Notes: a model not told the origin generated them from the letters alone. DNA of 13,755 nt from Dehalococcoidia bacterium (GCA_030691805.1 JAUYDP010000419.1:1-13755); one strand, 5' to 3'. Counted from the stretch's first letter, positions 6,495 to 13,549 are shown. Numbers and translations are program-made.

Positions 6495-7782
6495 TGAGGT
6501 CCTCAGCTACCAGACGCGCCGTCTCAGCAGCGGATTCGAGTCCTATCATTCCCGGCACCTTGACTCCATCGCCCACGTTATAGAGGTTCTCGATGGGCGT
6601 CTTCTGTGGTAGGTCCTCACCCGGCCAGGAATGGTATACCGGCCAGTCCCCATGGAAGGTCACGGCCATTAGCACCTTGGCGTGGCTATCAAAGTCGGGG
6701 AAGAGGTCGCGCAAGTCTTGGATATTCAGGCGAATCTCATCCTCTAGGTTGGTTGTACTAAGAGAATCGCCAAAGGCATTAAAGGACAGCATCAAGTGCT
6801 TTCCCCTCGGCGCCAGTTCTGGGCATAGAGTCGTAGGATTGACTATCCAACAAACGCGGCGCGTACCTATTGGCATCAGGCAGCCGGGATGCTCCATTAA
6901 CGGCCGATCACTTGCAATATAGACTCCGGCAGACGGAGTAGGTCGCAGCGTTTCGTCCATCAGTTTGAGGTAAGAGCGGTCAAAGCTCTCTCGCCCCGCT
7001 AGCCGCACCGTCCCCCGAGGCCCGGCGTTGCTGATCACAGCCCTTGCATCAATCTCTATCTGGTCGCCGTCCTTCTCTACCAGCACACCACGAACGAGGC
7101 CTTCCTCGACCAAGATACGTTTTACCCTGGCCTTGGTGAAGATTTCTCCACCCTTCTCTTCGATTCTCTTGGCTAACCCATCCATCAGGACAGATGGCCC
7201 ATGAGACGGGAAAGCATGGACGATCTTGCCTCCCAAGACCTTGATGAACCTAATGAAGGCCCAGGCTGTGGCCTCGTGGGAATTGATGGCAAAGATGGCA
7301 GCGCAGAACGCCTGAAAAAAGCCGTGAATGTCCGGGTCGCTGGTATACTGGGCTACCCAGTCTCTCAACGACAGGCCCTTGGACGGCTCCTCCCATTGCA
7401 GGGCGCGTTTCATGGCCAGCATGACCTTATCGCCCTCTCCGGGCTTGCCGATGAACGAAAGCATGCGCCGCAGGCCACCGCCCCCAGGAGGCAACTCGAA
7501 CTCCCTCTCTCCAACGCGGTACATGATATCGGGGCTTGGCTTTCGGACGTCGAAAGGAGCCCCTACGAGGTGAAACGCCTCCTCCAAAGCGCCTCCGCAC
7601 TCGAGCGCCTCCGCCCCTGTGCTCAGAGTAAATCCCTTGTATTCCATGCTGGCGAACCGTCCCCCCAGGAGGGGCATCTTCTCCAACACCAGCACACTGT
7701 ACCCGACAGTGACCAGGCGGGCAGCGGCCCCCAGGCCTCCTACGCCCGAGCCGATTATTACGATGTCGTATGAAGTTCGCAT
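6472..7782 (-). CDS. FAD-dependent oxidoreductase, phytoene desaturase/amine oxidase-like
   Basis: A 436-aa flavoprotein of the phytoene desaturase/NAD(P)-binding Rossmann-like family. The N-terminal dinucleotide fold is YDIVIIGSGVGGLGAA (G11, G13, G16), with E34 ending the second strand to hold the adenosine ribose, then LLGGR (38-42). The C-terminal FAD segment is LYNVGDGVKVPGMIGLESA, close to the end. The middle substrate region is not recognisable to a specific enzyme. The protein is somewhat shorter than carotenoid desaturases (about 490 aa), but both FAD ends are present. ATG 7782 has GAGAGG upstream and places the fold at residue 5. It is the last gene of the minus-strand run after the mutase and hotdog genes. 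That setting points to oxidation or reduction of an acyl-CoA or a derived lipid rather than carotenoid synthesis, which is inference. No carotenoid genes are in the window. Confidence 0.85.
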   Translation of the reverse strand: MRTSYDIVIIGSGVGGLGAAARLVTVGYSVLVLEKMPLLGGRFASMEYKGFTLSTGAEALECGGALEEAFHLVGAPFDVRKPSPDIMYRVGEREFELPPGGGGLRRMLSFIGKPGEGDKVMLAMKRALQWEEPSKGLSLRDWVAQYTSDPDIHGFFQAFCAAIFAINSHEATAWAFIRFIKVLGGKIVHAFPSHGPSVLMDGLAKRIEEKGGEIFTKARVKRILVEEGLVRGVLVEKDGDQIEIDARAVISNAGPRGTVRLAGRESFDRSYLKLMDETLRPTPSAGVYIASDRPLMEHPGCLMPIGTRRVCWIVNPTTLCPELAPRGKHLMLSFNAFGDSLSTTNLEDEIRLNIQDLRDLFPDFDSHAKVLMAVTFHGDWPVYHSWPGEDLPQKTPIENLYNVGDGVKVPGMIGLESAAETARLVAEDLMRRLVKK

Positions 7783-7808
7783 CTAAGATACCCTCTCTGC
7801 CGGACCAT

Positions 7809-7995
7809 GTCATCGAACTTAATCCTGAGCGCTACATCCTCCTTGGGATGCCGGTCGGTGCATTCGTGGGCGATATTGAAGCCATTTTTGCTAGACCTGC
7901 CACCGCTCCTCGAAGCTGAACTTCTCTTTGGCTTCAGCGTATGTAGTGTAGTCCAGAGCCATGTCGTCGCTGGGACCTCCCAAGTGGCAATCCAT
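7809..7995 (-). pseudogene. Frameshifted N-terminal remnant of an AMP-forming acyl-CoA synthetase
   Basis: The gap between the hotdog gene and the FAD oxidoreductase holds two adjoining minus-strand pieces that read like one protein start in two frames. The first (7891-7995, ATG 7995 or, better, ATG 7962 after GGAGGT) gives LDYTTYAEAKEKFSFEERWQV then stops. The second, shifted by one base (from 7892 down to about 7809), gives NGFNIAHECTDRHPKEDVALRIKFDD. The pattern YxxYxEAxxxFxxEERW ... FNIAxxxxDRHP...VALRxxxxDG is typical of the first 60 or so residues of acetyl/acyl-CoA synthetases. The ATP- and CoA-binding body is absent, since the FAD oxidoreductase starts 27 bp further on. It is best read as a gene deleted except for its start. 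I compared it from memory only, so the family call is moderate. Confidence 0.55.
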
Positions 7996-7999
7996 GCAG

Positions 8000-9166
8000 C
8001 TATGCTTTGCCCAGGCGGCGTTTCACCGGAGAGGTCCCGGCGTTTCGGGAGGGCAGAATCACCGTGGAACGGCCGGGTATCGTGTCCTCCCCCCGCTGGT
8101 TAATGCCGTAGGTTTCGATATCTGCGGCGTATTCGCCGTCCTCGTCTACATACTTCCTGGTAACCATTCCCTTGAACCAGACTACGTCTGAGAGGTAGAC
8201 GAACTTGCGATATTCAGCGTAATTCTTCTTTAGCCATCCCTCGTCGCCCATCCAGTTGGTGAGCAGGTGAATAAGCCAGCACTGCCTCTGTGCTCCTACG
8301 TCGTATGGATAAGGCAGTCCAACGGCATTGGCCGCGGCCTGGTTGTAATGGACGCTATAAACCGGTTCCATAGCATAGGTGTAGGGGTCTCTAAAACCCC
8401 AGGCGGGATGCCGGCGGTAAAGCTTCAAAGACAGGCCGTGAGCCAGGATCTGGACGGGGGACGCCCCAACGCAATAGGCGATCATGTCGGTGAGTCCGAA
8501 GGGGCCTTTGACGACGGGCTGAAGCTCCTCTCCAACCTGAACGTCTTCCCAGTATCGGGTCTTCCTCCCGCGAATCTCCTCGCTGAGAACGTCCTCTTCA
8601 ACCTTGGCCAGTTGTTCCTCCGTCCAGGGATGCGGAAGCTGAATGGAGTGGTACTTGCCGGTAGACCTGGCGGCCGCCCTCTCTGTTCGGACGATCCCGA
8701 GATCGGTCCTGGCCAGCAGCTCCCCGTGCTGGTTGTAGAAGCTAGCCTGCTGGTATTCCATGACCATCTTGCCGGCGAACTTGCTGGGCTTCTCTTCGAA
8801 GCCCGTGAATACGCATTCCGGAGTGATCTTATCTCCCAACCGGGCAGGCTTATAGAAGGTCCAGTCGTTGCCGGAGTGAAACCCGTGCACACCAGGCAGC
8901 CCTTGCAAGACCCAGGTGGGGAAGACGCTGTAAAAGAAATTGGGGGGAGTTATTATTCCTCCCCAGGGCGACCGTCTTGCATAACCCTCGTCGCGCCACA
9001 ATGGATTCGCATCACCGATCCCGTCAGCGAAATGGCGCAGCGAATCCATTGTCACCCATTCGTTGAAGACATTGCCGATGCGCAGCTTTACGCCAATTCG
9101 CTCTCGCCACTTGGCCAGAACCTCGTCGGTTATCTTGCCTTCTGAGACCTGGGCTACTTTCTCCAC
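8000..9166 (-). CDS. Double-hotdog MaoC / FAS1-dehydratase-like protein
   Basis: A 388-aa protein with two hotdog domains. Residues about 20-165 resemble the N-terminal MaoC/FAS1 dehydratase domain: FADGIGDANPLWRDEGYA (47-63) followed by PWGGIITPPNF. Residues about 200-370 form a second one: RYWEDVQVGEELQPV (204-218), then GLTDMIAYCVGASP (224-237) and YDVGAQRQCWL (288-298). MaoC-type enzymes hydrate enoyl-CoA or dehydrate 3-hydroxyacyl-CoA using an Asp/His pair. Here D52 is present, but the usual His (NPLH) is W57, and the second domain lacks the motif, so hydratase activity is uncertain. The start is GTG 9166, with AGGAGGA about 10 nt upstream. It lies 121 bp after the mutase gene and is probably co-transcribed, so its substrate is likely the CoA thioester made by the ligase/mutase or a product of it (inference). 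Confidence 0.8.
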   Translation of the reverse strand: MEKVAQVSEGKITDEVLAKWRERIGVKLRIGNVFNEWVTMDSLRHFADGIGDANPLWRDEGYARRSPWGGIITPPNFFYSVFPTWVLQGLPGVHGFHSGNDWTFYKPARLGDKITPECVFTGFEEKPSKFAGKMVMEYQQASFYNQHGELLARTDLGIVRTERAAARSTGKYHSIQLPHPWTEEQLAKVEEDVLSEEIRGRKTRYWEDVQVGEELQPVVKGPFGLTDMIAYCVGASPVQILAHGLSLKLYRRHPAWGFRDPYTYAMEPVYSVHYNQAAANAVGLPYPYDVGAQRQCWLIHLLTNWMGDEGWLKKNYAEYRKFVYLSDVVWFKGMVTRKYVDEDGEYAADIETYGINQRGEDTIPGRSTVILPSRNAGTSPVKRRLGKA

Positions 9167-9287
9167 CTAGTTCTCTTCCTCCTAGTCACGCTAATAGGGT
9201 TTTGGCCACTGGGCCCGCACAACCTCCTGCGATGCGTCTCCGTCCTAGCCTTCCAGTTGATTCCCCGTTTCCCCTGCAGGCTTGGAC

Positions 9288-10919
9288 CTAGCTGGCCCCA
9301 GCCAGGATGGTCTCCTGGTGGTACCTACCGAAGACTTCCCGCATGGCGCCCATCACCTCGCCCAGAGTGGCCCTGTTCGTGACCGCCTTCATGATGTAGG
9401 GCATGAGATAGGCACTTGGATCGCGGGCCGCCTCCTGCAATTCCACCAAGGCAGCGTTTACTCGCCCGGCATCCCGCCTCCGCTTGAAATCCTCGAGGCG
9501 GCTGACGGCCACCTCCCGGGCTCGGGGACTGTAACAGAAGGTCTCGATGGGCACTTTCTCTTCGGAAACATACTTGTTCACTCCTACGATGACCCGCTCG
9601 CCGGCTTCCACCTGCGCCTGGTGCCGCTGGGCAGCCTCAGCGATCTCTCGCTGGAGGTAGCCCTTTTGGAGGGCCGGGATGTAGCCACCCAGTTCCTCAA
9701 TCCGCTCCAGGCACTTCCAGGCCTCTTCCTCGACCCTGTCAGTCAGGTACTCCACGAAGTAAGAACCGCCCAGGGGATCGGCCACGTCGGTGACGCCTGT
9801 CTCATGCTCTATGATGCGCTGGGTCTTGACCGCCACCCTCACCGCTTCCTCGGTGGGTATATCATGGGCCTCGTCGTATGCGCAGGTATGCATGGCTTGG
9901 ACGCCTCCCAGGACCCCCGCCAGGGCCTGAATGGCCACACGGGCGACGTTGTTGAGGGGCTCCTGAGCGGGCAGCGTGGAGCCCGATGTCTGGGAAAGCA
10001 TCTGGCACGTCCAGCTCTTGGGGTTCCGGGCACCGAATTTATCCCGCATGATCGTTGCCCACATGCGGCGAGCAGCCCTCAGCTTGGCTATTTCCTCGAA
10101 GAAGTTGTTATTCAGGGAATAGAAGAACACCAGAGCCGGGGCAAAGGCGTCCACGTCCAGACCCCGGTCAATCCCTTCCCGTACCACGGCCACGGCCGCC
10201 GCCAGACTGAAGGCGAGCTCCTGCACCGCGGTGGCCCCCCGCTCCCGGCAGGAGTACACCTGGAAGGTCACCGGGTGCATACGAGGCATCTCTTCGCTGC
10301 AGAACTTCACCACGTCCAGCATCAAGCGCAGGGTGTCCCTAAGGGGAAAGGCTATCATGTTGTCGGCGATGGGGGCGATGATGGAGCAGTTATTAATGGA
10401 GCCTCTTAGCTTATGCCGGGGGATGCCCCGCGCCTCGGCTACCGCTACATACAACGCGAGAATCACGGCTGCGCTGGGGCAGATGATGAAGCTGGCGTGC
10501 ATGTCCTCCAAGGGCAGGGGCTGGAAAAGGCGGTCCATGTCTTCGATGGTGTTGACCAGGGTTCCGCAGCGCCCTACCTCGAATTGGGCCAGGGGGGCAT
10601 CGCAATCGTAGCCGTATTGGGTGCCGAGATCGAAACAGATGTGCACCGCTGGACGGCCGAAGAGATGGGCCTGGCCCTGAGATATGAGAAAGCGTTGGCG
10701 CTCCGCCGTCTCCTCCGGCAGGCCATAGCCGCTGACTTCCAGGGTAGCCCAGGGAGAAGCTCGGTACATCTGGTGGTACAGCCCACGGGTGTAAGGGTAG
10801 TAGCCTGGGTCGCCTATCCGCTCTGCATAAGCAATGTCCTGGATATCTGCAGGACCATAGAAGGGTTTGAGCAGTATGCCTGAGGAGGTATACCTCAAAT
10901 CGTTGTCAGTGTCAGCCAT
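9288..10919 (-). CDS. B12-dependent acyl-CoA mutase, catalytic (large) subunit, divergent methylmalonyl-CoA mutase family
   Basis: A 543-aa TIM-barrel subunit of the methylmalonyl-CoA mutase family, which rearranges the carbon skeleton of acyl-CoAs with adenosylcobalamin. Conserved family blocks are YPYTRGLYHQMYR (41-53), GYGLPEETAER (64-74), FDLGTQYGYD (96-105), GATAVQELAFSLA (228-240), LRAARRMWA (280-288), SQTSGSTLPAQEPLNN (309-324) and DPLGGSYFVE (381-390). The protein ends at EVFGRYHQ, so the B12-binding domain (DxHxxG) is missing and must come from a separate subunit, as in isobutyryl- and 2-hydroxyisobutyryl-CoA mutases; none is in the window. By motif alignment the methylmalonyl-CoA contacts Tyr89, Arg207 and His244 of the Propionibacterium enzyme are V62, D186 and S223. 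A different substrate is therefore likely. ATG 10919 follows AAGGAGGTG by 6 nt. Confidence 0.9.
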   Translation of the reverse strand: MADTDNDLRYTSSGILLKPFYGPADIQDIAYAERIGDPGYYPYTRGLYHQMYRASPWATLEVSGYGLPEETAERQRFLISQGQAHLFGRPAVHICFDLGTQYGYDCDAPLAQFEVGRCGTLVNTIEDMDRLFQPLPLEDMHASFIICPSAAVILALYVAVAEARGIPRHKLRGSINNCSIIAPIADNMIAFPLRDTLRLMLDVVKFCSEEMPRMHPVTFQVYSCRERGATAVQELAFSLAAAVAVVREGIDRGLDVDAFAPALVFFYSLNNNFFEEIAKLRAARRMWATIMRDKFGARNPKSWTCQMLSQTSGSTLPAQEPLNNVARVAIQALAGVLGGVQAMHTCAYDEAHDIPTEEAVRVAVKTQRIIEHETGVTDVADPLGGSYFVEYLTDRVEEEAWKCLERIEELGGYIPALQKGYLQREIAEAAQRHQAQVEAGERVIVGVNKYVSEEKVPIETFCYSPRAREVAVSRLEDFKRRRDAGRVNAALVELQEAARDPSAYLMPYIMKAVTNRATLGEVMGAMREVFGRYHQETILAGAS

Positions 10920-11085
10920 GCTGCACCTCCTTGCTACGCCAGCTTGTATGCGCGCTGCTGTTGTTGAACAGCCCCTTTAACGGCCGAAGATCCCACTTAC
11001 GAAACTCCCCGCGGTTTTTGTCTCCTACGGCGCACACGGAGATACCGAGCGATCGGTGCCGATTCTTACCTCACTTGTTTCTTTG

Positions 11086-11114
11086 CTTATAACACAACTG
11101 ACGTGTCAAATCAA
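11086..11114 (-). promoter_or_regulatory. Candidate minus-strand promoter for the mutase operon
   Basis: Read on the minus strand, TTGATT (11114-11109) and TATAAG (11091-11086) are separated by exactly 17 bp, matching the sigma-70 consensus at 4/6 and 5/6. Transcription would start near 11079, leaving a leader of about 160 nt before the mutase ATG. Confidence 0.5.
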
Positions 11115-11140
11115 ATGATAATGTTACCGAACGCCGACGT

Positions 11141-11169
11141 TTGACTTGCCCGGGGGAGTGTGGTACAAT
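11141..11169 (+). promoter_or_regulatory. Promoter of the aryl/acyl-CoA ligase gene
   Basis: TTGACT (11141-11146), a 17-bp spacer and TACAAT (11164-11169) with TGG just before it (extended -10). The start should lie near 11176, giving a leader of about 100 nt. GTCAAA (11105-11110) and TTTGAC (11140-11145) form an inverted repeat that straddles the gap between this promoter and the minus-strand one and could hold a shared regulator. Confidence 0.7.
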
Positions 11170-11180
11170 CCTGCCGTGTT

Positions 11181-11204
11181 GGTGGCATCATGGTGATGGC
11201 CACC
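11181..11204 (+). other. Hairpin at the 5' end of the ligase mRNA
   Basis: GGTGGC (11181-11186) pairs with GCCACC (11199-11204), extended inward by ATCA/TGAT with one bulged G, loop TGG. It begins a few bases after the predicted transcription start, a position typical of 5' stabilising stems. I do not recognise a riboswitch in the rest of the leader. Confidence 0.4.
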
Positions 11205-11277
11205 TGAGTAGTTACGAGACCGAACGATTCGCGTTTCCCAGGTCCAGATTTCGGGGCGCGGAGAGAGGAGTTTCATT

Positions 11278-12921
11278 ATGCTGGAGGGTTGCACACCCTG
11301 GCCTGGCGAATTCGTCAAGCGGTACGTGGAGGCGGGCTACTGGGAGGGCCGTACCCTCGGTGAGATGCTGGACGAGGCAGCCGAGAAGTTCGGTCCACGG
11401 GAGGCGGTGGTGGGGGATGATGGCACTCGCTACACCTATGACGACCTGAAGCGGCTTAGTGACCGGCTGGCGCTCCACCTGTTGGAGCTAGGACTCAGGC
11501 CCAAGGACCGGGTCCTGGTGCAGTTGCTGAATGTTGCTGAATTCGTGCCCCTCTATTTCGCCATGGCTAAGGCCGGGACCATCCCCGTTATGGCCCTCCC
11601 GCAGCACCGCCTGCATGAGATGGGATTCTTCGCGGAGCTAACGGAGGCCAGGGCTTATGTTCTTCCTGTCCGTGCCAGGGGCTTCGAATACGGACAGCTG
11701 GCCCGAGAGGTGCAGCAGAAGGCGCCCAGCGTCCAACATGTGATTTACTACGGGGACGATGCGCCCCCTGGCTCCCTCTCTCTCAAGAATCTACTGGCAG
11801 ACCCCATCGAGGAGCGGGTCTCGCTGAGCAAGCTGGCCGAGGTCCGCCCCGACCCCATGGAGGTAGCCCTGTTCCAACTTTCCGGTGGGACAACCGGTGT
11901 GCCAAAGCTCATTCCAAGGACCCACAACGACTACATCTACAATTCCAGAGCGATCCTTGATGTCCTCCCGTACAGTGAGGACTCCGCCTACCTGTGCATG
12001 ATCCCTATCGCGCACAACTACCCCGTTACCGCCGGACTTCAGACCATGTTAATGAAAGGCGGCAAGGTCGTCCTGAGCCAGAGCCCGGACCTGGACCACG
12101 TGATGAAGTTGATAGAGAAAGAGAGGGTCACGGTCTTCCCGGCGGTGCCGTCCCTGCTCATCCGCTTCCTCAACGATCCGGGCTTCCGCCAACACGACCT
12201 GAGCTCCATCAAGCTGATAATAAGCGGGGCCCAGAAGCTTCAGCCGGAGTTGAAGCCCAAGCTGGAAGAGGCCTTCAAGGCTCGTCTGATAGAGGCTTTT
12301 GGCATGGCGGAAGGCTTCAACTGCTTCAATCGCTTGACCAATCCCCTGGAGATGCGCCTGGAGACAGTGGGGCTCCCCTTGTCCCCCGGTGACGAAGTTC
12401 GCCTGGTGGACGAACAAGGGCGGGATGTTCCTGCCGGAGAGATTGGGGAGCTCATAACGCGGGGGCCTTACACGCTTCGGGGCTACTACAAGGCCCCCGA
12501 GCACAACAAGACGGCGTTCAACGACGAGGGGTTCTACTTGACCGGGGACCTGATGCGGCGCGGTCCAGGGGGCGGCCTGATCGTGGAGGGAAGGCGCAAG
12601 GACATGATCAACCGGGGAGGGGAGCATATCAGCGCCGAGGAGATAGAGAACCTGGTCCTGACCCACCCCGCCGTCCACAACGTGGCCGTTATCGGCATGC
12701 CGGACCCGGATTTGGGCGAGAGGATCTGCGCCTACGTCATCCTCAGGCCGGGTCAGAGCCTGACCTTCCAGGAGCTATCCTCGTTCCTTCTGAGCAAGCA
12801 GATAGCCAAGTTCAAGCTTCCGGAAAGGCTCGAGCTGGCCAGCGAATTCCCGCTGACCAATATCGGCAAGGTATCCAAGAAGGACCTGCGTGAAGACATT
12901 GCCCGGAGGCTCAAGGGCTGA
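11278..12921 (+). CDS. Aryl-acid-AMP-ligase-like acyl-CoA synthetase (EntE/DhbE-type adenylating enzyme)
   Basis: A 547-aa adenylate-forming enzyme closest in motifs to 2,3-dihydroxybenzoate-AMP ligases. It should activate a carboxylic acid with ATP and transfer it to CoA or a carrier. All core motifs are present: P-loop LSGGTTGVPKLIPRTHNDY (201-219), FGMAEG (341-346), YLTGD (420-424), hinge RKDMINRGGEHI (440-451), and the catalytic Lys K531 in NIGKVSKKDL. The acid-pocket segment is AHNYPVTAGL (245-254): the Asn that contacts the 2-hydroxyl in DhbE is kept (N247), but the position of DhbE Ser240 is A252, arguing against dihydroxybenzoate. No isochorismatase or peptide synthetase genes are near, so a catabolic CoA-ligase role is likelier than siderophore synthesis. 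The start has GAGGAG 7 nt before ATG 11278. It is transcribed divergently from the mutase operon. Confidence 0.9.
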   Translation: MLEGCTPWPGEFVKRYVEAGYWEGRTLGEMLDEAAEKFGPREAVVGDDGTRYTYDDLKRLSDRLALHLLELGLRPKDRVLVQLLNVAEFVPLYFAMAKAGTIPVMALPQHRLHEMGFFAELTEARAYVLPVRARGFEYGQLAREVQQKAPSVQHVIYYGDDAPPGSLSLKNLLADPIEERVSLSKLAEVRPDPMEVALFQLSGGTTGVPKLIPRTHNDYIYNSRAILDVLPYSEDSAYLCMIPIAHNYPVTAGLQTMLMKGGKVVLSQSPDLDHVMKLIEKERVTVFPAVPSLLIRFLNDPGFRQHDLSSIKLIISGAQKLQPELKPKLEEAFKARLIEAFGMAEGFNCFNRLTNPLEMRLETVGLPLSPGDEVRLVDEQGRDVPAGEIGELITRGPYTLRGYYKAPEHNKTAFNDEGFYLTGDLMRRGPGGGLIVEGRRKDMINRGGEHISAEEIENLVLTHPAVHNVAVIGMPDPDLGERICAYVILRPGQSLTFQELSSFLLSKQIAKFKLPERLELASEFPLTNIGKVSKKDLREDIARRLKG

Positions 12922-12939
12922 CCTTTGATGAAGACCCTC

Positions 12940-13230
12940 TCAATCTTCTTTGTCTGGACGGGCGCCATATCTTTCTTCGATGATCTGGCCGCGGACTTCT
13001 CGTCCAGACTCGATAAGCTCCTCCAGGGACAGCCCGCGTTTCTTTAGGGCCTCGCCGATGCGGTCCAACGCTTTCATCGCCACGACCTCTTGGGTCGTGA
13101 TGAGCATGCCATCCTCGGTCTCGGTTATGGCCACGAGGCCCCCCCTTTTCAGGCCAAGCCTTCGCCGTAACTCTGCCGGCAGGGTGACCTGGCCCTTTTC
13201 TTGTACACGAACGAGTCTGCGCTCTGTCAC
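12940..13230 (-). CDS. AbrB/SpoVT-type swapped-hairpin DNA-binding protein
   Basis: A small DNA-binding protein of the AbrB/MazE looped-hinge family, as found in transition-state regulators and antitoxins. The domain is RLVRVQEKGQVTLPAELRRR followed by LGLKRGGLVAITETEDGMLI. The C-terminal part (KALDRIGEALKKRGLSLEELIESGREVRGQIIEERYG) is helical and charged, as in antitoxins of the VapB type. GTG 13230 is preferred because GGGGAG lies 8 nt upstream and the family has few residues before the domain; ATG 13248 would add six residues and has no ribosome site. The gene ends 18 bp from the convergent ligase gene, so the usual downstream PIN-toxin slot is empty. It is an orphan antitoxin or a stand-alone regulator, perhaps of itself or of neighbouring genes. 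Confidence 0.8.
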   Translation of the reverse strand: MTERRLVRVQEKGQVTLPAELRRRLGLKRGGLVAITETEDGMLITTQEVVAMKALDRIGEALKKRGLSLEELIESGREVRGQIIEERYGARPDKED

Positions 13231-13248
13231 ACCCAAATCTCCCCACAT

Positions 13249-13549
13249 GAGTTCGCGCGGTGCCCTCTGGTACTGGGTGCAGCGTTACCTCGTAGGCACT
13301 GTATCTGGTTCCTCTGTCAGACTCGACCTCGTCGAAGTCGAACGCACTATCAAACTCGGAGGTGCCACATGGCCGACAGAACCGGCGTTCAGCGAGCCAA
13401 TCCGATCCTACCTGGAACCGGAGACGGTAGCGTCCCGCCGACACCGATGTCATGGCCCCCGATTCCCCGCTTCGAATGAAGATTGCCCGACGTGGGGCCT
13501 CCGTAGCGTCGTCGATGAGCACGGCGACGGCTACAGACGTTCGCTCCAA
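13249..13549 (-). pseudogene. Truncated conserved domain of an exported or membrane protein
   Basis: The minus-strand frame from about 13549 to 13249 reads like a known uncharacterised C-terminal domain: IFIRSGESGAMTSVSAGRYR, then LRFQVGSDWLAERRF, then EFDSAFDFDE, and lastly YEVTLHPVPEGTART. The pattern [IV]R[AS]GE..PG.YR..F..G.DW ... FDF.E ... Y.[IV]TLHPV..GTA is one I recall from many hypothetical bacterial proteins but cannot name. An in-frame stop at 13562-13564 cuts off any upstream part, and only a TTG (13549) without a ribosome site could start it. At the 3' end the frame has no stop and runs through the AbrB gene in another frame. I read it as the remnant of a longer gene. Confidence 0.5.

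Noticed and set aside
6121..6612. Plus-strand frame of 163 codons after binding protein 2
   Set aside because: It crosses three palindromic elements and then the antisense of the oxidoreductase gene; no protein-like pattern.
8267..9145. Plus-strand open frame of 292 codons opposite the hotdog gene
   Set aside because: Shadow of the double-hotdog coding sequence; no domain or ribosome site.
9167..9287. Missing B12-binding subunit in the gap after the mutase
   Set aside because: The 121-bp gap is far too short for a ~130-residue domain, and no DxHxxG motif is found in any frame examined.
9282..10409. Long plus-strand open frame (375 codons) opposite the mutase
   Set aside because: It is antisense to a well conserved mutase and is explained by high GC codon bias; no domain is visible.
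11278..12921. Siderophore-type gene (entE) as the literal identity
   Set aside because: Motifs fit the family, but the pocket Ser is replaced by Ala and no siderophore genes are in view, so no gene symbol is given.
12911..13248. Second half of the 212-codon minus-strand frame that overlaps the AbrB gene
   Set aside because: The AbrB domain in the other frame is clearly real; this part is read-through in the wrong frame. Only the first ~100 codons carry a recognisable domain.
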